From: CAILZL01 sp050248275
Lineage (GTDB): Bacteria > Pseudomonadota > Gammaproteobacteria > Steroidobacterales > Steroidobacteraceae
Length of the DNA stretch: 64,000 nt
NCBI GenBank assembly: GCA_050248275.1
Contig: JBFWSR010000001.1
Span: forward strand, 310,001 to 374,000
Reading direction: 5' to 3'
A program made the translations under genes and the position numbers. Of this stretch, positions 15,812 to 24,817 are shown piece after piece. The notes under the pieces were generated by a model that saw only the letters and a program-made list of their open reading frames with translations, did not search any database and was not told the DNA's origin. Position 1 is the first letter of the stretch. Each line of letters opens with the position of its first letter.

Positions 15812-17716
15812 ATGCGATTTCCAGATCAGTTTGCAGTCATTGTAGTGGGTGGCGGTCATGCCGGCACCGAGGCCGCCCTGGCCGCGGCGCGCATGGGCGT
15901 GAAAACCCTGCTGTTGACGCAAAGCATCGAGACGCTCGGGCAAATGAGCTGCAATCCTGCCATTGGCGGTATCGGCAAGGGCCATCTGGTCAAGGAGATT
16001 GATGCCCTGGGCGGCGCCATGGCGACGGCCACTGATCGTGCCGGCATCCAGTTCCGTACCCTCAATGGCAGTAAAGGTGCGGCCGTGCGCGCCACCCGTG
16101 CCCAAGCCGACCGGCAGCTTTACAAGCAAGCCATTCGAAAGTTGCTGGAAAACCAGCCCAATCTGACGCTGTTTCAACAAGAAGTCGCCGATCTGATTGT
16201 CGAGCATGGCTCGGTACAAGGTGTGATTACCCAGGTAGGACTGGAGTTCCGCGCCCCTACCGTAGTATTGACTGTCGGTACTTTCCTGGCCGGAAAGATA
16301 CATGTCGGGCTGGAGAATTACCCTGGTGGACGGGCCGGCGACTCGCCTTCAAACCGTCTAGCTGCGCGGCTGCGTGAATTGCCTTTGCGTGTGGGCCGCC
16401 TGAAAACCGGCACGCCGCCGCGTATCGACGGCCGCAGCATCAATTACTCGGAGCTGATCGTGCAGCCGGGCGACGAACCCATGCCGGTGTTTTCCTATCT
16501 GGGCCGGCGCAGCGAACACCCGCAGCAATTGCCCTGCTATATCACCCACACTAACGAGCGCACCCACGCGATCATTCGCAGCGGTACTGATCGTTCGCCG
16601 CTATATACCGGCATCATTGAAGGCGTCGGACCGCGTTATTGCCCGTCGATCGAAGACAAGGTAGTACGTTTTGCCGACAAACTCTCGCACCAGGTGTTCA
16701 TTGAGCCGGAGGGCCTGAATACCCATGAGATTTATCCCAATGGCATCTCCACCAGCCTGCCATTCGACGTGCAGTACGAGCTGGTGCGTTCCATCAAGGG
16801 TTTCGAGCGTGCCCACATCACCCGCCCGGGTTATGCCATCGAATACGATTATTTTGATCCGCGCGATCTGCAATATAGTCTGGAAACAAAGCATATTGCC
16901 GGCCTGTTTTTCGCCGGCCAGATCAATGGTACTACCGGATATGAGGAGGCCGCTGCACAGGGTTTGCTGGCCGGCATCAATGCTGCGCTGAAAGCCCAGC
17001 AGCGTGCTGCCTGGTGGCCGCAGCGCGGGGAAGCATATCTGGGGGTGTTGATCGACGATCTGATCACCCGTGGCACCACTGAACCCTATCGCATGTTCAC
17101 CAGTCGCGCCGAATACCGGCTGCTGCTGCGCGAGGACAATGCCGATACTCGACTGACGCCAGTAGGACGTGAGCTGGGTCTGGTCAATGACGAACGCTGG
17201 TCTTTCTTTGAAACCAAGCGCAATGCCGTTGCCCGTGAATGGCAGCGTCTGGCGACCACGGTGGTACAGCCCCACCATCTGAGCGCCGAACAGCAACAAT
17301 CCCTACTGGGTACCACGCTCAGCCGCGAAGACCAGGCATTGAATTTGTTGCGTAGACCGGAAGTGGACTACCAATCGCTGATCGCCATTGAAGCCATCGG
17401 TGCCCCAGTGCCACTGGACGATGACCGACTTGTCGAGCAGGTAGCGGTGCAGCTGGACGTACAGGCCAAGTATGATGGTTACATCACCCGGCAAACCACC
17501 GAGATTGAGCGGCAGCGGCGTCACGAAATGACGGTAGTACCCCGCGATATTGATTACCGCGACATCCGTGGCCTGTCCAACGAAGTGCGGCAACGGCTCA
17601 GCGAAGCTCGACCAGCTACGCTGGGACAGGCGTCCAGGGTGCCGGGAGTGACGCCCGCCGCCATGTCCCTGTTGCTGGTCCACCTTAAGCGTCATCGAGT
17701 ACTTGCGGCCGGGTGA
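15812..17716 (+). CDS. mnmG: tRNA uridine-5-carboxymethylaminomethyl enzyme MnmG
   Basis: FAD-dependent partner of MnmE in wobble-uridine modification. The 634-residue length is typical. The N-terminal dinucleotide fold reads VVGGGHAGTEAALAAARMG, followed by MSCNPAIGGIGKGHLVKEIDALGG. The signatures LKTGTPPRIDG and GQINGTTGYEEAAAQGL are complete. GAGG lies 10 bases before the ATG. The gene is divergent from the FecR/DUF6600 gene with 93 bases between the starts. rsmG and parAB, which usually follow mnmG, are absent here. Confidence 0.98.
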   Translation: MRFPDQFAVIVVGGGHAGTEAALAAARMGVKTLLLTQSIETLGQMSCNPAIGGIGKGHLVKEIDALGGAMATATDRAGIQFRTLNGSKGAAVRATRAQADRQLYKQAIRKLLENQPNLTLFQQEVADLIVEHGSVQGVITQVGLEFRAPTVVLTVGTFLAGKIHVGLENYPGGRAGDSPSNRLAARLRELPLRVGRLKTGTPPRIDGRSINYSELIVQPGDEPMPVFSYLGRRSEHPQQLPCYITHTNERTHAIIRSGTDRSPLYTGIIEGVGPRYCPSIEDKVVRFADKLSHQVFIEPEGLNTHEIYPNGISTSLPFDVQYELVRSIKGFERAHITRPGYAIEYDYFDPRDLQYSLETKHIAGLFFAGQINGTTGYEEAAAQGLLAGINAALKAQQRAAWWPQRGEAYLGVLIDDLITRGTTEPYRMFTSRAEYRLLLREDNADTRLTPVGRELGLVNDERWSFFETKRNAVAREWQRLATTVVQPHHLSAEQQQSLLGTTLSREDQALNLLRRPEVDYQSLIAIEAIGAPVPLDDDRLVEQVAVQLDVQAKYDGYITRQTTEIERQRRHEMTVVPRDIDYRDIRGLSNEVRQRLSEARPATLGQASRVPGVTPAAMSLLLVHLKRHRVLAAG

Positions 17717-17830
17717 GTAAATAACTGCCTCGGGCGCGCCCTGGTCCTTGCGGCTTGTGACCATGTTCATCGTTCATGAGACGCAAGCTTGCTAAATTAG
17801 CCAAGCTCTTAAATCACCCTGCGGCTACCC

Positions 17831-18118
17831 ATGATCTGGTTTCTGTGTTTTGCTTCGGCAGTTTTTGCCCTGTATTTCTGGGCGCATTACCGCTCGCGAC
17901 AGCGCGAACTGGCGCGTCCCACGGCCGAACACCGGCTGGGTTTGCGCCACATCGGTGAAGCGTTGGTGCTGCAGGCTCCGATCCAGAATGGCACCGGCCG
18001 CATCCGTCTGGGCAATCGTGACTGGGAAGTTCGCGGGCCGAACCTGCCCGTGGGCGCGCGTGTTCGCGTCACCGGCGTGGACGGTACCGTGTTGCTGGTC
18101 GATCGCACCAGTGGCTAA
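17831..18118 (+). CDS. NfeD-like short membrane protein
   Basis: A 95-residue protein with one N-terminal membrane segment (IWFLCFASAVFALYFWAHY) and a C-terminal OB-fold of the NfeD type, seen in the block GEALVLQAPIQNGTGRIRLG with the following WEVRG and GARVRVTGVDGTVLLVD. Full NfeD proteins have several membrane helices and sit beside a stomatin-type gene. This one is short and no stomatin gene is present. Its role is unclear, possibly membrane quality control. A hairpin terminator follows. Confidence 0.75.
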   Translation: MIWFLCFASAVFALYFWAHYRSRQRELARPTAEHRLGLRHIGEALVLQAPIQNGTGRIRLGNRDWEVRGPNLPVGARVRVTGVDGTVLLVDRTSG

Positions 18119-18127
18119 ACCCGGAAT

Positions 18128-18147
18128 ACCGGCCGAAAGCCGGTTTT
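18128..18147 (+). terminator. Probable intrinsic terminator after the NfeD-like gene
   Basis: ACCGGC and GCCGGT form a 6-bp GC-rich stem around CGAAA, followed by a short run of four T. It begins 9 bases after the stop codon. The T-tract is short, so efficiency is uncertain. Confidence 0.5.
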
Positions 18148-18317
18148 GCACCGATTGCATATAGGTCGGCGCCGCCGGATTTGGCTTGCGCACTAGATCG
18201 GCGCAAATGAACATGCCTCGCCACAAAAGGGCTTGATTCAGCGCGCTTCACATGTAACGCTGAGCGACCTTTTTATGGGAGCCTTCGTGAAGCGATAACT
18301 CGCAGGAACCAACGCCT

Positions 18318-19616
18318 ATGACAGACAAGAAGTTCGAGCTGACAGACCTGGCCACCGGCAAAAAATCTACTCTGGATGTAAAAGTCCCTACCGTGGGGCC
18401 GAACGTACTGAATATTGCCCCGCTCGCCAAAGACCACGATCTGTTCACTTTCGATCCTGGTTTCATGTCAACCGCTTCCTGCGAAAGCAAGATCACTTAC
18501 ATCGACGGCGACAACGGCATCCTGCTGCATCGGGGCATCCCGATTGAACAACTGGCGGAAAAGAGCAATTTCATCGAGGTTGCCTACTTGCTGGTCAATG
18601 GCGAGCTGCCTTCCAGCAAGCAAATCAATGAGTTCTCGCACGCCATCCAGTACCACACCATGTTGAACGAATCGTTGCTGCGTTTCTTCAACGGATTCCA
18701 TTACAACGCACATCCCATGGCGATGCTGTCCGGGGTGGTGGCTTCGATGTCGGCCTTCTATCACGATTCTATGGACATCAATAATCCGCGCCACCGCGAG
18801 ATTTTTGCCCATCGCATCATCGCCAAGATCCCGACGATTGCCGCAGCGGCTTACAAGCACTCTCTGGGCCAACCATTCATCTACCCGCGCAATGATCTGG
18901 ATTATTGTTCCAATCTGCTCAACATGTTTTTCTCTGTGCCCTGCGAGCCGTATCAGGTTGATCCGGTGGCTGCTCAGGCGCTGGACCTGTTGTTCATTCT
19001 GCATGCTGATCACGAACAGAATGCCAGCACCTCGACGGTGCGTCTGGCGGGCAGTACCGGCACCAATCCGTATTCAGCCATTTCCGCCGGTATCTCCGCA
19101 CTCTGGGGCCCGGCCCATGGCGGCGCCAACGAAGCCGTGCTGGCCATGCTTGAACAGATCGGCACGGTTGATAACATCACCAAATATGTCGCCAAGGCCA
19201 AGGACAAGAACGATAACTTCAGGCTCATGGGCTTTGGTCACCGTGTGTACAAGAATTTCGACCCGCGTGCGACCATCATCCGCGGCATGTGCCACAAAGT
19301 GCTGGCCAAGCTCGGCAAGTCGGATAATCCGTTGTTCGAACTGGCATTGCGTCTGGAAGAAATTGCGCTTAAGGACGACTACTTCGTCGAGCGTAAGCTG
19401 TATCCGAACGTGGATTTCTATTCGGGCATCATCTACAGCGCCTTGGGTATTCCCCGTTCCATGTTCACGGTGATGTTTGCCATTGCGCGTACCGTTGGCT
19501 GGGTGGCTCACTGGCAGGAAATGATTGCCGATCCGAACATGAAGATCGGACGCCCGCGCCAGCTATATACCGGTTCGCCTCGTCGCGACTATGTCGAGAT
19601 AGCCAAGCGCAGCTAG
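18318..19616 (+). CDS. gltA: Citrate synthase, type II
   Basis: Condenses acetyl-CoA and oxaloacetate at the entry of the TCA cycle. The 432-residue length and the N-terminal domain beginning KKFELTDLATGK, with the later CESKITYIDGDNGILLHRG, mark the hexameric, usually NADH-sensitive Gram-negative form. Catalytic regions are visible: ADHEQNASTSTVRLAGST, WGPAHGGANEAVL and MGFGHRVYKNFDPRA. AGGA precedes the ATG at normal distance. It stands alone, bounded by terminators, and a TCA-linked KorAB system lies 27 kb away. Confidence 0.98.
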   Translation: MTDKKFELTDLATGKKSTLDVKVPTVGPNVLNIAPLAKDHDLFTFDPGFMSTASCESKITYIDGDNGILLHRGIPIEQLAEKSNFIEVAYLLVNGELPSSKQINEFSHAIQYHTMLNESLLRFFNGFHYNAHPMAMLSGVVASMSAFYHDSMDINNPRHREIFAHRIIAKIPTIAAAAYKHSLGQPFIYPRNDLDYCSNLLNMFFSVPCEPYQVDPVAAQALDLLFILHADHEQNASTSTVRLAGSTGTNPYSAISAGISALWGPAHGGANEAVLAMLEQIGTVDNITKYVAKAKDKNDNFRLMGFGHRVYKNFDPRATIIRGMCHKVLAKLGKSDNPLFELALRLEEIALKDDYFVERKLYPNVDFYSGIIYSALGIPRSMFTVMFAIARTVGWVAHWQEMIADPNMKIGRPRQLYTGSPRRDYVEIAKRS

Positions 19617-19648
19617 ATGCAACACCGGCTGTCGCATCGCCATACAGA

Positions 19649-19675
19649 AACCCCGCTCAAACAGCGGGGTTTTTC
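19649..19675 (+). terminator. Intrinsic terminator of gltA
   Basis: ACCCCGCT and AGCGGGGT form a GC-rich stem with a 5-base loop, followed by a run of T. It lies about 35 bases after the gltA stop and touches the end of the convergent gene. Confidence 0.9.
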
Positions 19676-20279
19676 ATTTGAGCAAGTCGGCCACTGCTTC
19701 GATATCGGCTCGTGGCATGGGTCTGCCGTCCACCGGGCTGCTGGGTGACTGGCGGATGCCATCGAGCGGAAATACCACGATTTCAACTGCTTGTTGACCG
19801 GCGATGAATTTGAAGCTGGGACAACTGATCACTCGATCAGGTTCGTAGCGAACTTTCTTTTCAGCATGATGCGGCTGAATCCCGTGTTCCTCCAGCTGCA
19901 TCACGATCTGCTCGGCACGATCGACAAATACATGCAGATTGATTTCCGTGTGGGCTGTGGCGCTGCCGCTCAGTACCGAACCGACGAGACGTGGCCTAAA
20001 GTCATGCAGTAATTGCATCAGGTGCAAGGCTACATGGCGTAACTCATACAACTGCCGTTCATGGTGCTGTGATTGGAACAATCGTTGATATTCGATCAAG
20101 GCGGCTTCTATTTCAGTATTTTTCGGCAAGGCTGAAATATTGCTGATATGCAGCCGTTCAGCAGCCTTGCGTTTGGCCAGCAGAAAGTCGTCGATGCCCT
20201 GTTCAGCCATGATGCGCGCCGCTTCGTGTGCAACAGTACGACGTAACTGGTCTTCACGAGTATTGCTGCGGCGGGTCAT
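19674..20279 (-). CDS. Conserved protein, possible nucleotidyltransferase fold
   Basis: A 201-residue cytoplasmic protein of a conserved proteobacterial family without assigned function. The N-terminal half is helical (TVAHEAARIMAEQGIDDFLLAKRKAAERL). The central RPRLVGSVLSGSATAHTEINLHVF resembles the GS-loop plus acidic pair of nucleotidyltransferase folds, though Glu replaces the usual first Asp. The C-terminal VEIVVFPLDGIRQSPSSPVDGRPM is a strong family block. It begins at the end of mrcA (a TTG at 20291 would overlap the mrcA stop), so the two are probably cotranscribed. The catalytic activity is unproven. Confidence 0.78.
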   Translation of the reverse strand: MTRRSNTREDQLRRTVAHEAARIMAEQGIDDFLLAKRKAAERLHISNISALPKNTEIEAALIEYQRLFQSQHHERQLYELRHVALHLMQLLHDFRPRLVGSVLSGSATAHTEINLHVFVDRAEQIVMQLEEHGIQPHHAEKKVRYEPDRVISCPSFKFIAGQQAVEIVVFPLDGIRQSPSSPVDGRPMPRADIEAVADLLK

Positions 20280-20287
20280 GATGATGT

Positions 20288-22780
20288 TCAAAACAAACCA
20301 TCGTTGCCCGCGCTGATGCCGGCATTGCTGCTTTCATCCGCACTTGAATCGTTGGCACTTTCTGGCAAGTGGTCCTTGGAGAAATATTCAAACAAAGTAC
20401 CATTGCCGGTACGCGTGGTGACTTTGCCGCTGTCTGCGGCGATGCGCATGCTGACGACGCCTTCCGGCTGCGCCAGGGTATGTTCAGGGATACTGCGCAA
20501 TGCTTCCCGCATGAAATACACCCAGATGGGCAGGGCGGTTCTGCCGCCTTCTTCGTGATTACCCAATGGACGTTCTTGATCGAAACCAACCCAGGCCGCA
20601 CCCACCAGGTCGGCATTGAAGCCGACAAACCAGGCATCGCGCCGGTCATTGGTGGTACCGGTTTTGCCAGCAATGTCACTGCGATTGAGAGCCCGCGCGC
20701 GAGTGGCCGTGCCGCGTCGGATGACATCTTTCATCATGTCGGTCATCAGAAAGGCATTGCTGGCCGAAATGACGCGTGGTGCCGGTTTGACCAGCACAGG
20801 CACAGCAGCAGGTGGTTCGGCGTCGGTGACAGATGCTGCATCGCCGACGTGATCAAGGGGTTCGGCGATGACTCGCTGCGTGAGAGTGGCGGTTTCCACC
20901 GAGTCATAGACTGGGGGTGTCTCGCACTCAGCACAGGCAATTTCGGGCTCGGCGCTGAAGATCATCTGTCCTTCACTACCGATGACCCGATCAATCAGGT
21001 AAGGCTCTACCCGCATGCCGCCATTGGCAAACACGGCATATCCACGCGCCATTTCCAGTGGCGCAACCTGGGTTGCGCCCAGGGCGAGAGAGAGGTTTTG
21101 CGGTAGTTGTTCGGTGCTGAAACCAAAGCGTTTGATGTACTCGGTGGCGTAGCCGGTTCCCAGACTGGTCAGCAACCGGATCGATACCAGGTTACGCGAA
21201 CGCACCAAGGCCTCGCGCATGCGCATCGGACCCATGAATTCCTTGTTGGTATTTTGCGGACGCCAGGGGCCTTCGACACCGGCATCTTCTACCACCACTG
21301 GGGAATCATTGATGAGGGATGCTGGCGTGAAGCCATTTTCAAGAGCAGCCGAATATAAGAATGGCTTGAAAGAGGAACCCGGCTGACGTTTGGCTTGTAC
21401 GGCTCGATTGAAACGACTGGCGTCATAGTCAAAACCGCCTTCCAAGGCGACGATGGCGCCATCACGGGCGTCCAGCGCAACCAATGCCGCCTGAGCTTGC
21501 GGAATCTGTAGCAGGCGCCAAGCGCCACTGGTTTGTTGTGCGATATACACTACATCGCCATCGTGCAATACCTCGCCAGCCTGTACAGGCGCTTTACCGA
21601 CGGAATCATCCGGCAAACCGGGCCGCGCCCATTTCATGTTGTTCAATGCAATGCTGATACGTCCGGTTCTGCGACCGAATAGCTGAGCTTCTTGAGGGCT
21701 GACCTGCAATACCAAGGCTGGCTGTAGGTCACCGACCGTGGGGTATTTGGCCAAAGCCTTGGACCAGGTAGTTTCATCTGCTGCGTTTTGCAGGTTGATA
21801 GTCGTTGTTGCGCCGCGATATCCATGCCGGGCGTCGTATTCCAGCAGTCCGAGCCGCAATGAACGCGTTGCAGCGCGCTGCAAGTGGCTGTCGATGGTGG
21901 TGTATACGGAAAAATTGTCGGTATAAATACGCTCGCCATAGCGCTGCTCCAGCTCCTGTCGAGCCATCTCGGCGATATAAGGGGCCTCCAGCTCGACGCC
22001 CACACCATGCAAATTGGACTCGATTGGCGTTGCATCCGCCTGTTCACGTTCGGTATCCGTGATGAAATTAAGCTCCCGCATGCGTCTCAGGACATAAGCG
22101 CGCCGTTGTTTTGCCAACTCGGGATTGGTGACCGGGTTTTCCCTGGAAGGAGCGCGGGGCAATCCGGCGAGCAGGGCGGTCTCAGCCAGATTCAGTTCGG
22201 CGACGGTCTTGCCAAAATAGACTTCAGCAGCTGCACCCACACCATAGGCGCGCTGCCCCAGGAAAATCTTATTGAGATACAGGGATAGGATCTCTTGTTT
22301 GGAAAAGGCGTGTTCGATACGCCAGGCGCTGATGATTTCAAGCATCTTGCGGCGATAGCTACGCTCTGGCGACAAAAACATGTTGCGGGCCAGCTGCATG
22401 GTGATGGTGCCACCACCCTCGCGTTTGCTGCCACTGCTCAGGTTTACTGCGACTGCACGCAACAGACCGGGATAATCCACGCCATTGTGCTTGAAGAACT
22501 GGTCATCTTCGGCAGCCAGAAATGCATTGATCGTGGTGGCTGGGTAGTCCTCAAACGCGAGCGGAATACGTCGCTGCTCGCCGATTTGCGCCAGGAGTTT
22601 GCCATCGCGTGAGTAGATGCGTAACGGGATCTGCAACCGGACGTCGCGCAGGGCGGCCACATCCGGCACTTCGGGTTCCAGATACTGCATGGCGCCTGCC
22701 ACCAGCAAGGCCACTGCAGTGACACCAAGAATGACTATCGTCAGCAGCACACGCAGCGCGGTTTTGTAAGGTAATGACAC
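20288..22780 (-). CDS. mrcA: Penicillin-binding protein 1A
   Basis: Bifunctional peptidoglycan glycosyltransferase/transpeptidase of the inner membrane. The 830-residue protein has an N-terminal anchor (about 8-28) and a glycosyltransferase domain with AEDDQFFKHNGVDYPGLLRA and GGTITMQLARNM. An OB-like insert follows, then the transpeptidase motifs PGSSFKPF (catalytic Ser), SRN and KTGTTNDRRDAWFVG. It is divergent from pilM across 379 bases, the conserved gammaproteobacterial ponA/pilMNOPQ arrangement. Confidence 0.97.
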   Translation of the reverse strand: MSLPYKTALRVLLTIVILGVTAVALLVAGAMQYLEPEVPDVAALRDVRLQIPLRIYSRDGKLLAQIGEQRRIPLAFEDYPATTINAFLAAEDDQFFKHNGVDYPGLLRAVAVNLSSGSKREGGGTITMQLARNMFLSPERSYRRKMLEIISAWRIEHAFSKQEILSLYLNKIFLGQRAYGVGAAAEVYFGKTVAELNLAETALLAGLPRAPSRENPVTNPELAKQRRAYVLRRMRELNFITDTEREQADATPIESNLHGVGVELEAPYIAEMARQELEQRYGERIYTDNFSVYTTIDSHLQRAATRSLRLGLLEYDARHGYRGATTTINLQNAADETTWSKALAKYPTVGDLQPALVLQVSPQEAQLFGRRTGRISIALNNMKWARPGLPDDSVGKAPVQAGEVLHDGDVVYIAQQTSGAWRLLQIPQAQAALVALDARDGAIVALEGGFDYDASRFNRAVQAKRQPGSSFKPFLYSAALENGFTPASLINDSPVVVEDAGVEGPWRPQNTNKEFMGPMRMREALVRSRNLVSIRLLTSLGTGYATEYIKRFGFSTEQLPQNLSLALGATQVAPLEMARGYAVFANGGMRVEPYLIDRVIGSEGQMIFSAEPEIACAECETPPVYDSVETATLTQRVIAEPLDHVGDAASVTDAEPPAAVPVLVKPAPRVISASNAFLMTDMMKDVIRRGTATRARALNRSDIAGKTGTTNDRRDAWFVGFNADLVGAAWVGFDQERPLGNHEEGGRTALPIWVYFMREALRSIPEHTLAQPEGVVSMRIAADSGKVTTRTGNGTLFEYFSKDHLPESANDSSADESSNAGISAGNDGLF

Positions 22781-23159
22781 AGAAAGTATTCCTAAGTGCT
22801 TGCTGAGCTTGATTTATCCATGCATATTACCGCAGCATTGTGTTCCGCGTCAGATGTCTGCGACCAACAAATTCATTTAAGCAACCTAAATACCATGGAT
22901 CAGAATCAGCTCAAGTGGCTGCAGAATGACAGGTTGAGTTTGTATTCGGATTGAGGCGAATTAAGTAATATCCATTAAGCTTATGTCTTGTGTGCCGTTA
23001 TTCCAAAGGTGAAATCAATAGATGCGTCAGATTGTAGGGTGGTGTTTCGTGAGCATCCTCACATTCAACGTAACGAGCGCGAGGCTATAGTGACCGCCGA
23101 CTTTCGCGCCGGACTCGGTTTGAACCCCCAACTCGCCTGAAAGCACAAAGGGAGCGCGC
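22781..23159. other. Intergenic region between mrcA and pilM
   Basis: A 379-base divergent region with no credible open frame. It must carry the promoters of both genes. Near its right end is a plausible pilM promoter (23064-23091), and AAGGGAG before 23160 is the pilM ribosome-binding site. I see no repeats, RNA gene or other strong element in the remainder. Confidence 0.6.
23064..23091 (+). promoter_or_regulatory. Possible pilM promoter
   Basis: TTCAAC (23064-23069) and TATAGT (23086-23091) are 16 bases apart, with the start codon of pilM about 68 bases downstream. The -10 is good and the -35 is weak. Confidence 0.35.
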
Positions 23160-24221
23160 GTGTTTCTGAAACCTAAAGCAAGACCCATTATTGGTCTTGA
23201 CATAACGACATCGTCTATCAAGCTTATTGAATTAAGCATGAGCGGTGGTCAGTATCGTGTTGAATCCTATGCAGCAGAGCCCACGCCTCCGAACTCCATC
23301 AATGAAAAGGCGATAGTCGATGCCAATTTGGTGGGTGAGGCCATCAAGCGGGCAGCCAAGCGCTCTGGCGCCCGTGCCAAAGAGGTGGCGATTGCCATCA
23401 GTGGCGACGCCGCGATCACCAAAGTCATTCAGATGCCGCGTACGCTTTCCGAGAGTGAGCTGGAAGCGCAGGTGGAAATGCAGGCAGATCAGTACATTCC
23501 ATTTCCGATGGATGAAGTCAGTTTCGATTTTGAAGTGATCGGTCCTTCGGAAAAGGAACCGGACATGCTGGATGTGCTGCTGGTGGCTACCCGCAGCGAT
23601 AATGTGACTCAGCGCGTGGCTGCCTGTGCGGCTGCCGGACTCACCGCGCGAGTGGTGGACGTCGAAGCATTTGCACTGGAAAACGCGTGTCGTTTGTTGA
23701 CCCACCAGATGCCGGATGGCGGTCTGGAACGGGTGGTGGCAGTGGTGGACTTTGGCGCCAGCAGCACTACGTTCAGCGTTTTACGCGATCTACGCGTCAT
23801 CTATACACGCGATTTTGCATTTGGTGGCCAACAGCTGACCGAAGAAATCATGCGTACATATGGCTTGAGCATGGAAGAAGCCGGCCGCGCCAAGAAAGAA
23901 GGCGGACTGCCGGCAAACTATCAAACCGAAGTGCTGGATCCATTCATTGATGACATGTGCCAGCAGGTCAGCCGTTCCTTGCAGTTTTTCCTTGCTTCAG
24001 GCGCTGCGCGTGAACAACCCGAACAAATTCTGATTTGTGGGGGGTGCGCCAATATCCCCGGTGTTGCCGAGGTTATTGCCAGCCGCGTGGGCATTGCCGC
24101 CGAGCGTGGCGATCCGCTCGGGCAAATGAAGATCGGCACGCGTGCCAAAAATCAGAACGTCAAGAAAGATGCAACTGCATTGCTGACGGCCTGCGGTCTG
24201 GCGTTGAGGAGCTTCGACTAA
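23160..24221 (+). CDS. pilM: Type IV pilus inner-membrane assembly protein PilM
   Basis: Actin-like cytoplasmic ATP-binding protein of the pilus alignment complex; it binds the PilN N-terminus. The 353-residue protein shows the phosphate-binding loops IIGLDITTSSIKLIELS near the start and VVAVVDFGASSTTFSVLRD in the middle, and the adenosine motif ILICGGCANIPGVAEVIASR. The GTG start is supported by AAGGGAG 7 bases upstream. Its stop overlaps the pilN start (TAATG). Confidence 0.97.
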   Translation: MFLKPKARPIIGLDITTSSIKLIELSMSGGQYRVESYAAEPTPPNSINEKAIVDANLVGEAIKRAAKRSGARAKEVAIAISGDAAITKVIQMPRTLSESELEAQVEMQADQYIPFPMDEVSFDFEVIGPSEKEPDMLDVLLVATRSDNVTQRVAACAAAGLTARVVDVEAFALENACRLLTHQMPDGGLERVVAVVDFGASSTTFSVLRDLRVIYTRDFAFGGQQLTEEIMRTYGLSMEEAGRAKKEGGLPANYQTEVLDPFIDDMCQQVSRSLQFFLASGAAREQPEQILICGGCANIPGVAEVIASRVGIAAERGDPLGQMKIGTRAKNQNVKKDATALLTACGLALRSFD

Positions 24222-24817
24222 TGCCACGTATCAATCTATTGCCCTGGCGCGAAGTCGAGCGCAAACGCAAACGCCAGGAATTTGCCGTAGCTGCGGGCGC
24301 CGCAGTCCTGTTGGCCGTACTCACTGGTTTTGTGTTGCGCTGGCAGTATGGCTCGATCATTGATAACCAGAATGAGCGCAATCAATACCTCAAGGATGAA
24401 ATTGCCCAGGTAGACAAGCAGATTGTCGAAATTCTGGATTTGGAGCAGCAGAAACAACGCTTGCAGGCACGCATCCAGGTCATTGAGCAACTACAGCGCA
24501 GCCGTCCTGAAGTAGTGCACCTGTTCGATCAAATGGTGCGCCTGCTGCCTGATGGCGTCTATCTGACCTCGATCAAGCAAACCGACAGACGCATTCAGAT
24601 CAAGGGAGTTGCCGAGTCCAGTACCCGCGTATCAGCCTTCATGCGTAACATCGATGGCTCGGAATGGCTTAAAGATCCATCGCTTGAAATCGTTGAAACC
24701 AAAGGAACCGGGGATACGGGCGCCAGTTTTACCCTGTATGCAAACCAGGCCGCGACTGAAACGCCCGTGGCGGGCAACAAGAACGCTGCCGTACGCAAGA
24801 ACAAGGGGGCTGCATAA
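24221..24817 (+). CDS. pilN: Type IV pilus assembly protein PilN
   Basis: Bitopic inner-membrane protein that joins PilM in the cytoplasm to PilO in the periplasm. The 198-residue protein begins MPRINLLPWREVERKRKRQE, containing the conserved INLLPWR peptide that docks into PilM. One membrane segment (about 24-41), a coiled coil and a ferredoxin-like periplasmic domain follow. The start is the ATG overlapping the pilM stop; the frame is open farther upstream within pilM. Confidence 0.96.
   Translation: MPRINLLPWREVERKRKRQEFAVAAGAAVLLAVLTGFVLRWQYGSIIDNQNERNQYLKDEIAQVDKQIVEILDLEQQKQRLQARIQVIEQLQRSRPEVVHLFDQMVRLLPDGVYLTSIKQTDRRIQIKGVAESSTRVSAFMRNIDGSEWLKDPSLEIVETKGTGDTGASFTLYANQAATETPVAGNKNAAVRKNKGAA

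Noticed and set aside
15725..16303. Antisense open frame opposite mnmG
   Set aside because: No recognisable domains, and it lies entirely opposite a strongly conserved gene; such frames arise from GC-rich codons.
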